From: Ascoidea rubescens DSM 1968
Lineage: Eukaryota > Ascomycota > Saccharomycetes > Ascoideales > Ascoideaceae
DNA: 64,000 nucleotides
NCBI RefSeq assembly: GCF_001661345.1
Contig: NW_017962929.1
Location: 1-64,000 of the forward strand
Direction of reading: 5' to 3'
Part shown: in pieces, positions 10,863 to 21,496 of the stretch
Layout: each line of letters starts with the position of its first letter
Position numbering within the stretch: the stretch's first letter is position 1
Translations under genes and position numbers: made by a program
Notes under the pieces: model-generated
Database searches by the model: none
Seen by the model: only the letters and a program-made list of their open reading frames with translations
Told to the model about the DNA's origin: nothing

Positions 10863-11250
10863 CTCCAACGACAGCTAAAAATAAAAGTTTAAAGGAATAA
10901 AAGAATATGTTCAAAATATAATAATTATAATCAAAAGCGAAACAGCTGAAGCAGTTTAAGAAATCTTTGCGATTAATAAAATCGTTGTCATCTCCATTAA
11001 AATTTTTTTTCTTCTCCAGAAAATCCATCCAGAAAAAGTTTTCTTTCTTTGTGGGTCGAAAAACAAGCGATGAGCTCCCAATGATTTCAAGGGTAAATCA
11101 GCACCGCGTTTCAAAAGTAGGCGGTTCGAGTCGCGGCCGAAGCAGTTAATGCTTTGCGGGTAACCTTTGGGGGCTACAAATTTTTGTATGTGCTTCTCTT
11201 CCAGCTATTGAATTGAGTTCAGCTGAATAGGTTTTGAGTGAGATATTACA
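10863..11250. other. Divergent intergenic region ADE5,7 / RRF1
   Basis: 388 bases between start codons. AT-rich on the ADE5,7 side, with a more GC-rich patch at about 11070-11165. No RNA gene was found. A GGTTCGAGTC string at about 11113 resembles a tRNA T-loop, but no acceptor stem or anticodon arm surrounds it. Confidence 0.5.
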
Positions 11251-12081
11251 ATGAGTGCTATTATTATGAGGACGAACTGCTCGAGATTGCTTGTTTTTAG
11301 AAAGAATTGGAGTTGTGTTCAGAGATTGGTTTTCACACTGTCCGTGAAACCAGCTTTTTTTTCTCCATTCATAGCTGATCAAAGAAATTGCACATTCTCA
11401 GGTGAAAAGAGATGTTTTTCTTCATCTAGAACTGTCTGCAAAAAAGCATCGAAAACAAAGGGGTCAAATTCGAAAAGCAAGAGACATCAAAAACAAGAAG
11501 AATCTGAAGAGGATGATAAACCGGATTTCATACTTGACATCAAAGCAGTGGATGCTGATTTCAAAAAGGTGATTGTAGAATATGAGAAATCTTCAAATTT
11601 AATTAAACAAGGGAAGTATGATGGAAAAAAGTTTTATGAATTGACGATTAAGATTCATAATGTGGATTACCGTTTTAAACAAGTTGCGCAAGTGTTGGCT
11701 AAAGTTGGTAATAACATAGTCATTGATGTATTTGATCCCAACCATGTTAAATATGTGATATCGGCTATATTGTCTGAATTGAATTTGAATCCTCAAGTAG
11801 ATGCAAAGAATTCGCAGCAATTGAAAATTGAAATTCCTCCTCGAACCTTGGAAGATAATAAGGAAATCATTAAGAATCTAAAAACCAATCGGGATTTGTT
11901 CAAAAATTCTTTGAATAAAACGAGTTTGGAAAATATTAGATCCAAAATTTTAAATGATATCAAAAAAATGAAAAATGAAGATCTAGGCAAAAAATATTCT
12001 GCTCAACTTGAAAAATTACACAAAGAGTATGTTAAAAAAATGGAAGATCACTTAAAAAATTCTATTCAAACATTCAATTAA
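11251..12081 (+). CDS. RRF1: Mitochondrial ribosome recycling factor
   Basis: 276 residues. The N-terminus is rich in Arg, Ser and hydrophobic residues and lacks acidic residues, as expected for import into mitochondria. A Lys/Ser-rich linker follows. Residues about 95-276 carry the RRF fold pattern: a long first helix (DADFKKVIVEYEKS), beta strands with QVAQVLAKVGNNIVIDVFDP, IPPRTLEDNKEIIKNLKTN, then a long final helical hairpin (IRSKILNDIKKM... and AQLEKLHKEYVKKMEDHLK). The family splits mitochondrial ribosomes from mRNA after termination. Sequence identity to bacterial Frr is low but helix spacing and the IPPRT motif fit. The first ATG of the frame is used. A second ATG six codons on is less likely. 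Confidence 0.85.
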   Translation: MSAIIMRTNCSRLLVFRKNWSCVQRLVFTLSVKPAFFSPFIADQRNCTFSGEKRCFSSSRTVCKKASKTKGSNSKSKRHQKQEESEEDDKPDFILDIKAVDADFKKVIVEYEKSSNLIKQGKYDGKKFYELTIKIHNVDYRFKQVAQVLAKVGNNIVIDVFDPNHVKYVISAILSELNLNPQVDAKNSQQLKIEIPPRTLEDNKEIIKNLKTNRDLFKNSLNKTSLENIRSKILNDIKKMKNEDLGKKYSAQLEKLHKEYVKKMEDHLKNSIQTFN

Positions 12082-12349
12082 GATTTTATTATTATTAATG
12101 TATATAGTAAGAAAATAAAACCTTTGTAATATAGTAAGTACATATACTTATTAAATTATTTTTTTTTTTTAAAAAAATAACTGCTAAGAACACACCTATT
12201 GGGGCTCTTGCATGGTGTTATTTATTAGTCGGTAGATAAAACTATTACTTATTAAATTAAAAAAATAAAACTAAAAATTAGATAAATTATTTTGAAAAAG
12301 TATAATAAGAGCTTTATATATAAAGCTCTAAGTTGTTTCCCAAAAAATA
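12082..12349. other. Spacer between RRF1 and tRNA-Thr
   Basis: 268 AT-rich bases with long A and T runs. Nothing coding was seen. The palindrome-like AGAGCTTTATATATAAAGCTCT at about 12308-12329 lies just upstream of the tRNA. Confidence 0.4.
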
Positions 12350-12421
12350 GCCTTTTTAGCTTAGTGGTAGAGCGTTGCACTTGTAATGCAAAGGTCGCTA
12401 GTTCAATTCTGGCAAGAGGCA
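12350..12421 (+). tRNA. tRNA-Thr (anticodon UGU)
   Basis: 72 bases. The acceptor stem GCCTTTT pairs with AAGAGGC (one T-G pair), and the discriminator base is A. The D arm contains AGCTTAGTGGTAGAGC. The anticodon stem TTGCA/TGCAA encloses the loop CTTGTAA, giving anticodon TGT (Thr). The T arm contains GTTCAATTC. There is no intron. A T-rich pol III terminator (CTTTTT) follows at about 12423-12428. It is an ordinary nuclear tRNA gene in the spacer between RRF1 and NOP8. Confidence 0.96.
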
Positions 12422-12556
12422 TCTTTTTGAAAACTTTTGGTTAGTAAAGTTGATTTGTTATTATTTTACTAGATGATATATTTATCCATTTTCAAACTGC
12501 ATTTATTTTGAAATTTTTGAGATATTTTCAGTATTTATATGATATCTATATAATAT

Positions 12557-13058
12557 CTATAGTATATTGGTTCTTAATTTGAGATTATTTAGCTTTCTGT
12601 ATCGTTTAAGAGTGTCTTTCTTTGTTCTTTTAAAGGCCTTTACCCAATCAAGCCTGTTATCCTCAAATTCTTTTTCCCAATTGCTCAAAAAATCATCCTC
12701 AAGAACGTTTGTGTTTTTCAATTTACTTAGTTGAGATTGTGTAGACAAAAATGGCGATTCATAGTGTGGAAAAAACAAACCGTGTGTTTTTTCAAAAAAG
12801 AGTTGTTGGGAATTATTAATTGCTGATTTTTCAGTACCTGTATCTTCCAAGGTTGATTCATTATCATTATTTTTGTTATTGAGATTATCAATTTTTGCAT
12901 GGTTGAAATATTTTTTGTTGGCTTCATGATCGATGTCCTCATCATCGGATTCAATCAATTTGAAATTATTTGATATTGTGTCGTTTGTGTTTGAATTAAA
13001 CAAAGATTTCAATGAGAACTGCTGATTTTTTTCTTTAGTGTAATTTTTGTTTCCATTG

Positions 13059-13095
<37 letters not shown>

Positions 13096-14212
13096 CATAT
13101 TGAAAATCTTGGTCATCTCCATAATCAAATTGTTGGTTATTTTTAGTAAAAACTACTACGCCTCTATTGGAATCAAGCTCCTTGAATTGAATGGTTTTAT
13201 GATTTGATTTAGAAGTTTGAGTTTCCGATTCAGTATCCGATTTTGAATGTGATTTTGAATATGGTAAAGTGGTTTTGTCTTTTTCTGAGTCAGTATCACT
13301 GTCCTCGAAAGAAAGTTGTTTATCAAAATCAAAGTTTTGCATAAACGTTCCAAGAAGTTCGAGATTTTTGTGTCTTTCTTCTAAATTATCATCATCATCA
13401 TCATCATGGATACTATTAAGAGATTCGGTTGTATTACTATTTTTAGAAATCTGGTTATTTAGTGTGATATTCTTTTGAGAAGTTTGAGAAAAATCATCGA
13501 GGTTAAAATTATGAGAGGAGTTTTTCTCAACTATATGGCCGGAACCATCTAGCCAAGATTTTAGATTGTGGTTATAGGTATGGACTAGATCTTGAGTTGA
13601 TTTGTTTTTCTCATAGCCCCATAATTTTAGTTTTTGATTTGGTTTGACAACCAAAAAGCCATTTTGATTTAGTTTTTTTTTTTGGTTGGAGGATAGTTTT
13701 AATTTGTTTATTCGTATTCTGTAGGTGACGTTGTTGATTGTATTATTGGAGGAAAGTTTTTTTTCTCTTCCATGGAGTAGATTGAATACGTCATTTAGTC
13801 TCTTAGAGGAAGAGTCTTTGTAGTATTCTCTTTTATATTGGATGTTATTTCTTTTTAATAATAGTTGAAGTTTTTTGTTGTTTTGTTTAACTGCATTTAG
13901 AGAATTCTGATCGATAAACCATGATTGAGGAAATTGAGGAGACTTTGATAATTGAACGATGAGTTTGTTATTTTTGAAATTAACGTTGTTGTAGGAGGAA
14001 ATTAATTTGGATAGATTCTGCTGACTGATTTTAATGGTGATAAAAGCAAAGTAGACATTATTTAGAAAAGTTTGGGTTGTTTTAATCTCAAAGGGAGAAA
14101 TGATTTCACCGAATTTTGAAAATCTCGTTTGTAAGTCATCAATTTGATCAACTAATGATTGTGATATATTTCCAACATATAATCTCTGTTCGGCTGGCTT
14201 ATCTTGGCTCAT
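12557..14212 (-). CDS. NOP8: Nop8-like RRM protein of 60S ribosome biogenesis
   Basis: 551 residues from the ATG at 14212; the frame is open a few codons further but lacks an earlier ATG. Residues about 10-95 are an RRM (RLYVGNIS... then NNVYFAFITIK). The middle is Asn/Ser/Asp-rich, with a Glu-Ser repeat made by TTTCAC units at about 13065-13098. The C-terminus carries the Nop8-specific segment GLFFPHYESPFLSTQSQL, then WEKEFEDNRLDWVKAFKRTKK. Nop8 is a nucleolar factor that works with Nip7 in early 60S assembly. The length is a little above S. cerevisiae Nop8 (484). A CACGTG box and A/T tracts lie upstream, as in other ribosome-biogenesis promoters here. Confidence 0.8.
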
Positions 14213-14342
14213 TTTTGAAAGCAAAAAAAAAAATTTAGAAAAATCTAGTTTAGATAGATTTTATTGAAAATTAAAGAATCAAAAGTAAAAATAAACGTAA
14301 TAATAAAAAAAAAAATTTAGGTTTGAAAAATCAGAATTTTCC

Positions 14343-14348
14343 CACGTG
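14343..14348. promoter_or_regulatory. CACGTG box upstream of NOP8
   Basis: CACGTGAC lies about 130 bases upstream of the NOP8 start codon. In budding yeasts this is the core site of Cbf1-type bHLH factors. Identical cores occur upstream of PRB1/SWC4, MPP6/PWP2 and ALO1 in this window. Confidence 0.4.
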
Positions 14349-14660
14349 ACGGTTTTTGTGAAGAATAATTGAGGAAAACAGAATTAGGGAAAATAGAATT
14401 ACGTAGCGATGTTTAGTACGAGAAAGGAGGAGAGAGAAAGAAGTTGGAAGGGGAGGGCTATTTCGAAGATTTATAGATCGATATTATTATTTCAATTAAA
14501 ACAGTCAAGTAATTTTTGTGCTTGAATTGTATATTCTTAGAAGCGAGCAGATTACATTGGAGAGCTGAAAACTGAAATTAAACCATAAAAACAAGCTAAT
14601 AATGATAACAAGAGAACAAAAACAGAATAATTGCCGAATAAATCTAAGAGTGATTAAAAT

Positions 14661-15420
14661 ATGGTCAAACAAATTTTAGTCACAAATTTGGAGATTTGTA
14701 ATGTATCAGCATAAGCAATGGATGCAAGACAACTTGAATTTCATGGGCAGCTGAGCGTAAAACGGATGAAGAGCATTTGTAGAAACTGATAGTGGAATTG
14801 AGTCCATTGGGCGCAATCAAGTTGGAAGAAAATCAAACGGATTTAAGAGATCATAAATTGATAATCGTAATTTACGATGAAGAGAAGCAAGATAAAATTT
14901 AGGGAGTGAAATACTCGGCGATGAAATAGTCAATAGCTGCTAAAAACCAGAATTAGGGAGGAGGTCGAAAGACAGACTCCGGCACACCAAAAGCAACAAG
15001 GACCTTAGAGAACCAGTGGTAGTGTTGAGCCTGCTAATCTTGGAAGCAGCCAAGGATGGACGCTTAGCGGAAACGGTTACGAAAAAACAAGAAATACTGC
15101 TTCTAACTCGAATAAAAAAGAAAAAACGTGCGGAAGCCCCCTTGATATGATTAAAAACCATGGAAACACAAGATTCCTAACAACAGCAAATGCCATCTGA
15201 TTTCGAGGGAATTCCAGCACATCTAGCAAATACCTTACCAAATCACAAACCATTCCAGCAATAGCAAATTTGCAATTACCACTTCCAATAATTGGTGCAT
15301 TAGAGAACATGATGGACGATGGTGAGCCAATGGAACCAGTTGTCATTCCGTAATTAGAACTGAAGCCAATCCCACACGTCTTGTATTACTTCAGAAGCCA
15401 AGTCTGGGCACAAATCAGAA
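14661..15420 (+). pseudogene. Possible decayed gene, unidentified
   Basis: An ATG at 14661 starts MVKQILVTNLE and soon meets a stop. Farther on, in changing frames, there are 40-60 codon stretches with ordinary protein composition. One ends DHKLIIVIYDEEKQDKI at about 14880. Another includes LLILEAAKDGRLAETVTKKQ at about 15030-15100. The layout (TNLE then SPLGAIKLEENQ...KLIIVIYD) faintly recalls an RRM or calcipressin N-terminus. That is a weak guess. It is interrupted by many stops. It could equally be non-coding. Confidence 0.25.
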
Positions 15421-16721
15421 GCCAAGTTCGCTACCTTATGAGCCAAGTTTGAGTCCAACTCTAATTGCTCTTCACACACTCAAAAGTCTATTTTCACGAA
15501 AAGCAACAGGAGAAAATACAGTTATGTTGCATTGCTTCCAGGATCGTGTTCAGCGCGACACACCAACAGTAGGATGCTCTCATCGCTGCTGACAAAGCAT
15601 TTTCTTCTGTATCCTAATCCACTGTTCAGGTACTGCTGCTGATTTGTATGGTAATAAATGTTAATAAACAGTAATAAATGTATCTTTGGGGCCAGTCACG
15701 CAATTCAGGTTCCGTCTTTTTACTCAAAGCCGCCTAGTCTGTATTGTGTTTCACATTCCTTTTCTTTAGTCCCTTAAACTTAAAGAGCCAAGTATAACGA
15801 CTACATCCTTATCTTTTAATTTACATTGCAATCATACCAGTTCAGGATAATGTGACCATGCCTGGCTCACTGCAACATCCAACGTTATACTTTAAACTCT
15901 GCCAATTTAATATGAGTCAACATGATTCAAATCTGTGAAACAACTTTTCATTTTTCTATCTTAAAATTTGATTTTGGGCAAAAAGTGGATTGGAACTGAC
16001 CGTTTTGGGCTCTAGTGTTTTGGTTAGAAGAGCAAAAACAAAGCACTGAAGCAGCAAAGACGCGAACAAGACTCTGAAGACCTGCATTGTTTCTGGTGCT
16101 GCTTTTAGTACTGCTTTTAGTACGGTTTACTTGTGGCTTTAACAGTCGGTAGCTGGTTTTCGACCAAGCTGGATCTCTGTGGAACAACATCAAGACTCTG
16201 ATGCTTTCAAAAACTTTGCCAGTACCACGCTGGCGCAGCAAAATCACCTCTTCTCCCAGAAGCATCTTGTTCGATCAAACCCAACTGGTGTCTTAGGCAC
16301 CTCTGCGTGGCACGGTGGACACGCATTCTGCTGCACAATGGCAGGTGTTTAGGGTCGGTGATCTTGGCTTTCTGCAGGTTTGCAACCAAGCTCCTGCAGG
16401 CCCACGCCCTCCCAAACACCATGTTGCCCGTTCTCTCGCTTTCTTCTCTATCCAGCCCCATCCAGCACTCCAGAACAGACTCAACTCAACTTCCCATACA
16501 CCTTTCTGGGTATTTCATTCTTGTCCTGCTTCGCTTCTTGGTCTGTGTCTGATCCTCGTTGGCGGTCCCATAGCTCATACTATTCAGTTCATTCAGTTTC
16601 TTATTATTCTCATGCTGCACGCTGTAACGCTGCATAAGAGTTCTCTCGAGAATATTAAAATTAGAAGCACCATATTGCAATTACATATCCTGAATTGGAA
16701 TCTGTTTTCCTCGTTGAAATA

Positions 16722-16729
16722 TATATAAA
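16722..16729 (+). promoter_or_regulatory. TATA box of the chitin deacetylase gene
   Basis: TATATAAA lies about 120 bases upstream of the ATG at 16851, within the usual yeast TATA distance. Confidence 0.55.
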
Positions 16730-16850
16730 TAATCTGATAATGCTATTCTGTTGTCTATTCTGTTTTTCTTCTCAAGCTGTTTTTTTCCAACTATCTTCGC
16801 TCATTAAAATTCATTCTTGAAATAAAATCAACCACAAGTTGCATTTCAAA

Positions 16851-18407
16851 ATGTTTGTCACTCGTTTACTCTTTTTTCTCACCATTTCGACTTTACTACT
16901 CTCACTTCTTCTCCCAACTGATGCTAGACATGCTCATATTTTGCCAAAATCAAACAATGCTAAAAAGCAATTGAAAAAAATCTACTACAAAGGCTATGAG
17001 GCTAAAAACTACTACAAAACCAAATATAACTACTACTATACCAGAAAAGCTGACACCACCGAGGATGAAATTTGCTCTTCTTCAAGTATTTTAGGTGATG
17101 ACGCTTCAGCCACTTCAAGTGTTTCTGTCTCAGAATCTTCTATTACAACCTTATCTGGTTCTGCCGGCCCATCATCCTCTTCTGAAATCGTATCTTCATC
17201 TGATTCCGATATTGAATCTTCTGAGGGTTCTTCTGCTTCTTCCTCTGCTTCTTCCTCTGAAGGTTCATCTGCTTCTTCCTCTGCTTCTTCCTCTGAAGGT
17301 TCATCTGTCTCTAGTTCTGTCTCTAGTTCTGTTTCTAGTTCTGTTTCTGAATCCGCTTCTGAATCCGCTTCATCAAGTGAATCAAGTTCTATTCCTTCTT
17401 CAACTTCTGTCTCCTCAAGTGAATCAAGTTCAATTATTTCAACTTCTTCAAGCGCTTCCAGCTCATCAAGCGATGTTTCTTCTACTTCCAGTTCATCTAG
17501 TTCTTCCAGTTCATCTAGTTCTTCTAGTTCTTCCAGTTCATCTAGTTCTTCTAGTTCTTCCAGTTCATCTAGTTCATCTAGTTCTTCCAGTTCTTCTAGT
17601 TCTTCCAGCTCCTCATCTTCTGTTCCAACTGAGACTGGTTTTCCTTCATGGTTGGCTGAATTGACTGGCCGTACTGATTGGCCTGCACAGTGGGCTCTTG
17701 CACCTTTCGTCTCAGGAACTGGCATTGATCTTAGTGATGTTCCCGATATTCCAATTCGTTCACAAGGTACTTGCCCCTCTTCAGATGCTTGTGCATTCGA
17801 TTGTACCCAATGTGCTGCCTCCGATGATGTCAGCTCATGTAGTGGATTTGCTCAGACTTTTGACGATGGTCCAGCTTCTACCACTACCAACTTGATTAAT
17901 AATCTTAACACCAAGGCTACCTTCTTTACTTTAGGTCAAAATATCATTTCATACCCAGATATTTACAGAGCTACCTTAGCTAAAGGTCACTTAATGGCTT
18001 CTCATACTTGGTCTCATCCATTCTTACCATCTTTAACTAACGAACAAATTGCTGGTGAACTTCAATGGTCCATTTGGGCCATGCAAGCTGCTGGTGGTCA
18101 TGTTCCAAAATGGTTTAGACCCCCATACGGTGGTATTGATAACAGAGTTAGAGCTATTGTTAGAAAATTCGGTATGAGATCTGTTTTATGGAATTATGAT
18201 ACCAATGACTGGAAATTAGCTGGTGGTGATATCACTCCTGAAGAAATTTTCTCTCAAGCTACATCTTGGATTGCTCAAGGTCCAGGTGTAGTGTTGGAGC
18301 ATGACATTGTTGCCCAAAATGTTGAAGTTGGTATTGAACTTGCTAGCAGTTACTTCACTGATTTAGTAACTGTTAATGAATGTGTTGGTGATAGTGAATA
18401 CCAATAA
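16851..18407 (+). CDS. Secreted chitin (polysaccharide) deacetylase with long Ser-rich linker
   Basis: 518 residues from the ATG at 16851. An N-terminal signal peptide (LLFFLTISTLLLSLLLP) is followed by a short Lys/Tyr-rich stretch. About 180 residues of almost pure Ser-rich sequence come next (17070-17620), with long poly-Ser blocks suited to dense O-mannosylation. The catalytic domain of carbohydrate esterase family 4 occupies about residues 262-518. It has the metal/acid motif TFDDGP (about 336-341), the zinc motif HTWSHP, RPPYGG, and the terminal motif with LEHD. S. cerevisiae Cda1/Cda2 make chitosan in spore walls and lack such a stalk, so this protein may be displayed on the wall. No GPI signal is visible at the C-terminus. 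Open frames on the opposite strand here are shadows of the Ser repeats. Confidence 0.9.
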   Translation: MFVTRLLFFLTISTLLLSLLLPTDARHAHILPKSNNAKKQLKKIYYKGYEAKNYYKTKYNYYYTRKADTTEDEICSSSSILGDDASATSSVSVSESSITTLSGSAGPSSSSEIVSSSDSDIESSEGSSASSSASSSEGSSASSSASSSEGSSVSSSVSSSVSSSVSESASESASSSESSSIPSSTSVSSSESSSIISTSSSASSSSSDVSSTSSSSSSSSSSSSSSSSSSSSSSSSSSSSSSSSSSSSSSSSSSSSSVPTETGFPSWLAELTGRTDWPAQWALAPFVSGTGIDLSDVPDIPIRSQGTCPSSDACAFDCTQCAASDDVSSCSGFAQTFDDGPASTTTNLINNLNTKATFFTLGQNIISYPDIYRATLAKGHLMASHTWSHPFLPSLTNEQIAGELQWSIWAMQAAGGHVPKWFRPPYGGIDNRVRAIVRKFGMRSVLWNYDTNDWKLAGGDITPEEIFSQATSWIAQGPGVVLEHDIVAQNVEVGIELASSYFTDLVTVNECVGDSEYQ

Positions 18408-19099
18408 ATATCTATTTTAATTTAAATTTGATTTATTCTTCTATATAATATTTAATTCTCTTTCTTTTGTATTTAAAGTTATGGCATATATTTCAAGCAT
18501 TTCTTAAATTAGTCAATTGACATTTAATATTATTAATGTATAAGTACTCTTTCTATTTAATGTTGAAGTATATCAAATCAAATCCATAATCTTAAAACAA
18601 AAGAATTTCAATTTTTGTAGGCAGCCAGCTAGCTCTAATCTTTAGACATTGCAAATATTTAAACATTCGTCAAAGAAGTGTTGAAACCTATTTTACTTTC
18701 GTTAAGAATTAATTTACCAATTTTCAACATATACGATCCAAAACTGCCAATAGTCTACAATAAGTATAAAAAGTTTAATGTAGTATATTGATAATAAATA
18801 TATGAAAAACCAGATGTCACTCTTGGCTCCTTTTTTAATTGAACTTTGAATATAGTAGCCTGTACTATTAACAAAAAACAAAAACAAAAAAATAGGACAA
18901 AACAAAGTAAAAACAAATAATAGAAAAGAAAATATCAAGTAGTCATAAGTAGTAAATAGGAAATGTTAATGTTAAGTCTTCAATCCCCAAAAAAATAAAT
19001 AAAAGCTCAAGAAATTGTAGCAAATAAAAACCAATTGGTAAAAAATAAAAAATTACCGAAATAAACAAAGTGAAATGAAGTTTTAAAAAATAAATAATC
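18408..19099. other. Convergent 3' region
   Basis: 692 AT-rich bases between the ends of the chitin deacetylase and the PRB1-type gene. It holds only A/T tracts expected of 3' UTRs and terminators. I see no gene in it. Confidence 0.5.
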
Positions 19100-20662
19100 C
19101 TAAAGTAAGTCATTAATTAATTGTTCAATTTCTTTTGCTTTTCCTTCCAATTTATTTTCCAAGTTTTGAACAAAAGAATCAAGTTTGGTTTCAAATTCTT
19201 GAGTGATTTTAAAATCGGAATTTGAAACTTTTGATGAAGAGCCAGTAGACCAGAATTGAGTCAAGTTACCACCAGCACCATTGAAAGCAAGTACATTAGG
19301 TGTTTCAGCATCTGGAATGTCAGATAATATGCCATCAGTGCCATAAGAAATCAAATTCTTCTTCAATTGAGCAGGAGTGATAGATGAGGCAGCAGAGAAA
19401 CCAGAATCAGAGTCTGGATATAAGGATAAGAAGTAAGTCAATAAACCGCAAATATGTGGAGAAGCCATAGAAGTGCCAGATAAGGTGGCTGTTGATTCAT
19501 CGCTGCCAATATAAGTAGATAAAACATTAAGACCAGGAGCAAAAATATCAACACATTTTCCATAGTTGGAAAAATAAGCTCTTGTATCGCCCAAAGTAGA
19601 AGCACCAACAGTAATAGCATTTTCTGCAGCTGCTGGAGAGGTGTTACAAGCATCTTGGTTTTCGTTACCAGCTGCAACAGCAAAATGCAATCCAGCTTTA
19701 ACAGAAGCATTGACAGCCAAGTCTAAAGCAGGGGACTTACCACCACCAAGAGACATGTTGGCAGTTGAACCCTTGAAACCCTTCTTGCCTGCCTTGGAAT
19801 CAGCGATGTGTGAGTTCGCAGCGAATTCAACACCTTTGATAACATCAGACATTGTACCAGAACCATTAGACTTAAGAACTTTGACAGCAACAATTTTGGC
19901 TTTTTTGGCAACACCGTAATCTTTAGAACCAATTGTACCGGCACAATGAGTACCATGACCATTTCCATCAATGTCAGCATCATTTAATGGAATTGTTTTA
20001 CCCCATTGGGCTCTACCTTCAAACTGTTTGTGCGTGACAGAAACTCCAGTATCAATAACATAAGCGGTAACACCTTCACCACCTTCGTTGTCATAAAGAT
20101 ATTTGTTGAATGTACCTAAAGTCAATCTTTCCCTGTGAGAAATTCTTGCTAATCCCCATGGGGAGCCATTTTGAATGTCAAATTCATTTGCAAACACTTT
20201 AGAATCTTTTTCAATGAAAGCAACTTGAGGGTTTTTTCTTAATAAATTGATCATATAATCAGGGAAATAACCGGCATAACCGGCAAATGAGTTAATAGAA
20301 AACTTGGTAATATCAAAATCTGAAATAAGATTCTCCATATTGGACAAATTGGATAAAGTAGAGAGAGAGGATAAATGAGCATCAAGATCCTCGGGTGATT
20401 TTAAAACAACAATATACTTTCCAATAATGGTATTGAAGTCAGTTGAAAACAAAGGAGCAAGGCCATCAGCATCGACATCGTCGTTCTTGAGGGAAGATGG
20501 GGATAGTTCAACTGGAGATTTAGATTTTTGGATATCTTTCTGAGTATCAGACTCAACTTGAACACTGAAAACGTCTTGAAGATCCTTGATTTGAGGAATC
20601 ACCAACCCATTAGCAACAGCAAAAAGAGCGATGGAGGAAAGTAAAGAAGTGGAGAATTTCAT
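19100..20662 (-). CDS. PRB1: Subtilisin-type vacuolar protease (cerevisin / proteinase B)
   Basis: 520 residues from the ATG at 20662. A signal peptide (SLLSSIALFAVANG) is followed by an I9-type propeptide (KYIVVLKSPEDLDAHLSSL), then the peptidase S8 domain. The catalytic Asp lies in VIDTGVSV (about residue 204), His in GHGTHCAGTIG (about 236), the oxyanion Asn in AAGNENQDAC and Ser in SGTSMASPHICG (about 398). A roughly 60-residue tail rich in Lys/Glu closes the protein. S. cerevisiae Prb1 is longer (635) because of a larger propeptide. Prb1 activates vacuolar hydrolases and degrades autophagic bodies. A secreted paralogue is possible, since the propeptide is short. A CACGTG box lies about 270 bases upstream. 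Confidence 0.9.
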   Translation of the reverse strand: MKFSTSLLSSIALFAVANGLVIPQIKDLQDVFSVQVESDTQKDIQKSKSPVELSPSSLKNDDVDADGLAPLFSTDFNTIIGKYIVVLKSPEDLDAHLSSLSTLSNLSNMENLISDFDITKFSINSFAGYAGYFPDYMINLLRKNPQVAFIEKDSKVFANEFDIQNGSPWGLARISHRERLTLGTFNKYLYDNEGGEGVTAYVIDTGVSVTHKQFEGRAQWGKTIPLNDADIDGNGHGTHCAGTIGSKDYGVAKKAKIVAVKVLKSNGSGTMSDVIKGVEFAANSHIADSKAGKKGFKGSTANMSLGGGKSPALDLAVNASVKAGLHFAVAAGNENQDACNTSPAAAENAITVGASTLGDTRAYFSNYGKCVDIFAPGLNVLSTYIGSDESTATLSGTSMASPHICGLLTYFLSLYPDSDSGFSAASSITPAQLKKNLISYGTDGILSDIPDAETPNVLAFNGAGGNLTQFWSTGSSSKVSNSDFKITQEFETKLDSFVQNLENKLEGKAKEIEQLINDLL

Positions 20663-21496
20663 ATTGAAAAGCAAATGAGTTGAGGGTTGTAGCAGAAGAG
20701 AGTTTGAGAAAAGGAAAAAAGTATTCTAGTGTCTTATTAGCTATAATTAAGAAACAAGACAAGAATAAGTCGAGAGATGAGAGATGAGAGATAAGAAGAA
20801 GAGCAAGAAGAGAAGAAAAAGAAGATAATAAGCTTCTTAAATAGTGTTGAGAAGACGAGAAATGGGCAACAGCCATCCGTCGCCACTGAAAAGAGGTGAG
20901 ACAAGACTCACAACAGTGAGATAAGACCACGTGAAGGTGCTGGTTATCAGCGATAAGCGCATCTCTCACGCGCGTCGGAAAAAGCAACGCGAAATAAGAA
21001 TATCGTGACCAGAGTCACGCATTAGTCATGTGACCTTTTCTGTTTTAAGGTCTAGGGCCTTCAATAATTAATGTAAATAAAATTTTGGTTATTTATTTAT
21101 TTTACTATTAGTTATTGATTTTAGCTTTTTATTATTTCTATTTTATAAATCCTGCATTTTTTTTTCTTCTCTTTTCTTAAAGGAAAATTGTCTTTCTTAT
21201 ATATCTAATATTTATTTAGTTGTTCTCAGTATAAAACTTGACTTTGAGGCAGTTGCCTTTTGGAGAAACTGCTTTTTACAGTAATTAACCAATTCTGGTG
21301 GTGCAGTGATTATGTCATGAAGTCACGTAATTCAAGAACAGCACATTCCGAGTGGTTAGGAGCCTTTGATGCACCGCGGGTTGGATTGTTTATGGGTACG
21401 GATGCGGATGTGGATCTACCTCTCCCGTCGCATTGGGTTTTTTGTGCATTTGCTGGAGAGACTTGATTGATGCTACAAATCTACATCTCATCCATC
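20663..21496. promoter_or_regulatory. Divergent promoter region PRB1/SWC4
   Basis: 834 bases between start codons. Just upstream of PRB1 lies an AGAGATGAGAGATGAGAGAT purine repeat (about 20774-20793). CACGTG is at 20928-20933 and GTCATGTGAC at about 21026-21035. AT-rich DNA follows, then a GC-richer stretch at about 21340-21450. An ATG at 21470 is in frame with SWC4. Confidence 0.45.

Larger units (their letters stand above)
14213..16850. other. 2.6-kb intergenic region before the chitin deacetylase gene
   Basis: No intact gene was found. It contains a CACGTG box at 14343-14348, near the NOP8 start. A possible gene relic lies at about 14661-15420 (own entry). Three copies of AGCCAAGT with similar flanks sit at about 15390-15450. 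A GC-richer stretch at about 16050-16480 shows open frames on both strands that look like chance. A TATA box precedes the chitin deacetylase gene. Confidence 0.5.

Noticed and set aside
11105-11140. T-loop-like GGTTCGAGTC suggesting a second tRNA
   Set aside because: No acceptor stem, D arm or anticodon stem could be paired around it.
17036-17725. 229-codon open frame opposite the chitin deacetylase gene, Glu/Leu-rich
   Set aside because: It is the reverse reading of the Ser-codon repeats (TCT/TCA give Glu, Leu and Asp patterns). The + strand has a signal peptide and catalytic motifs.
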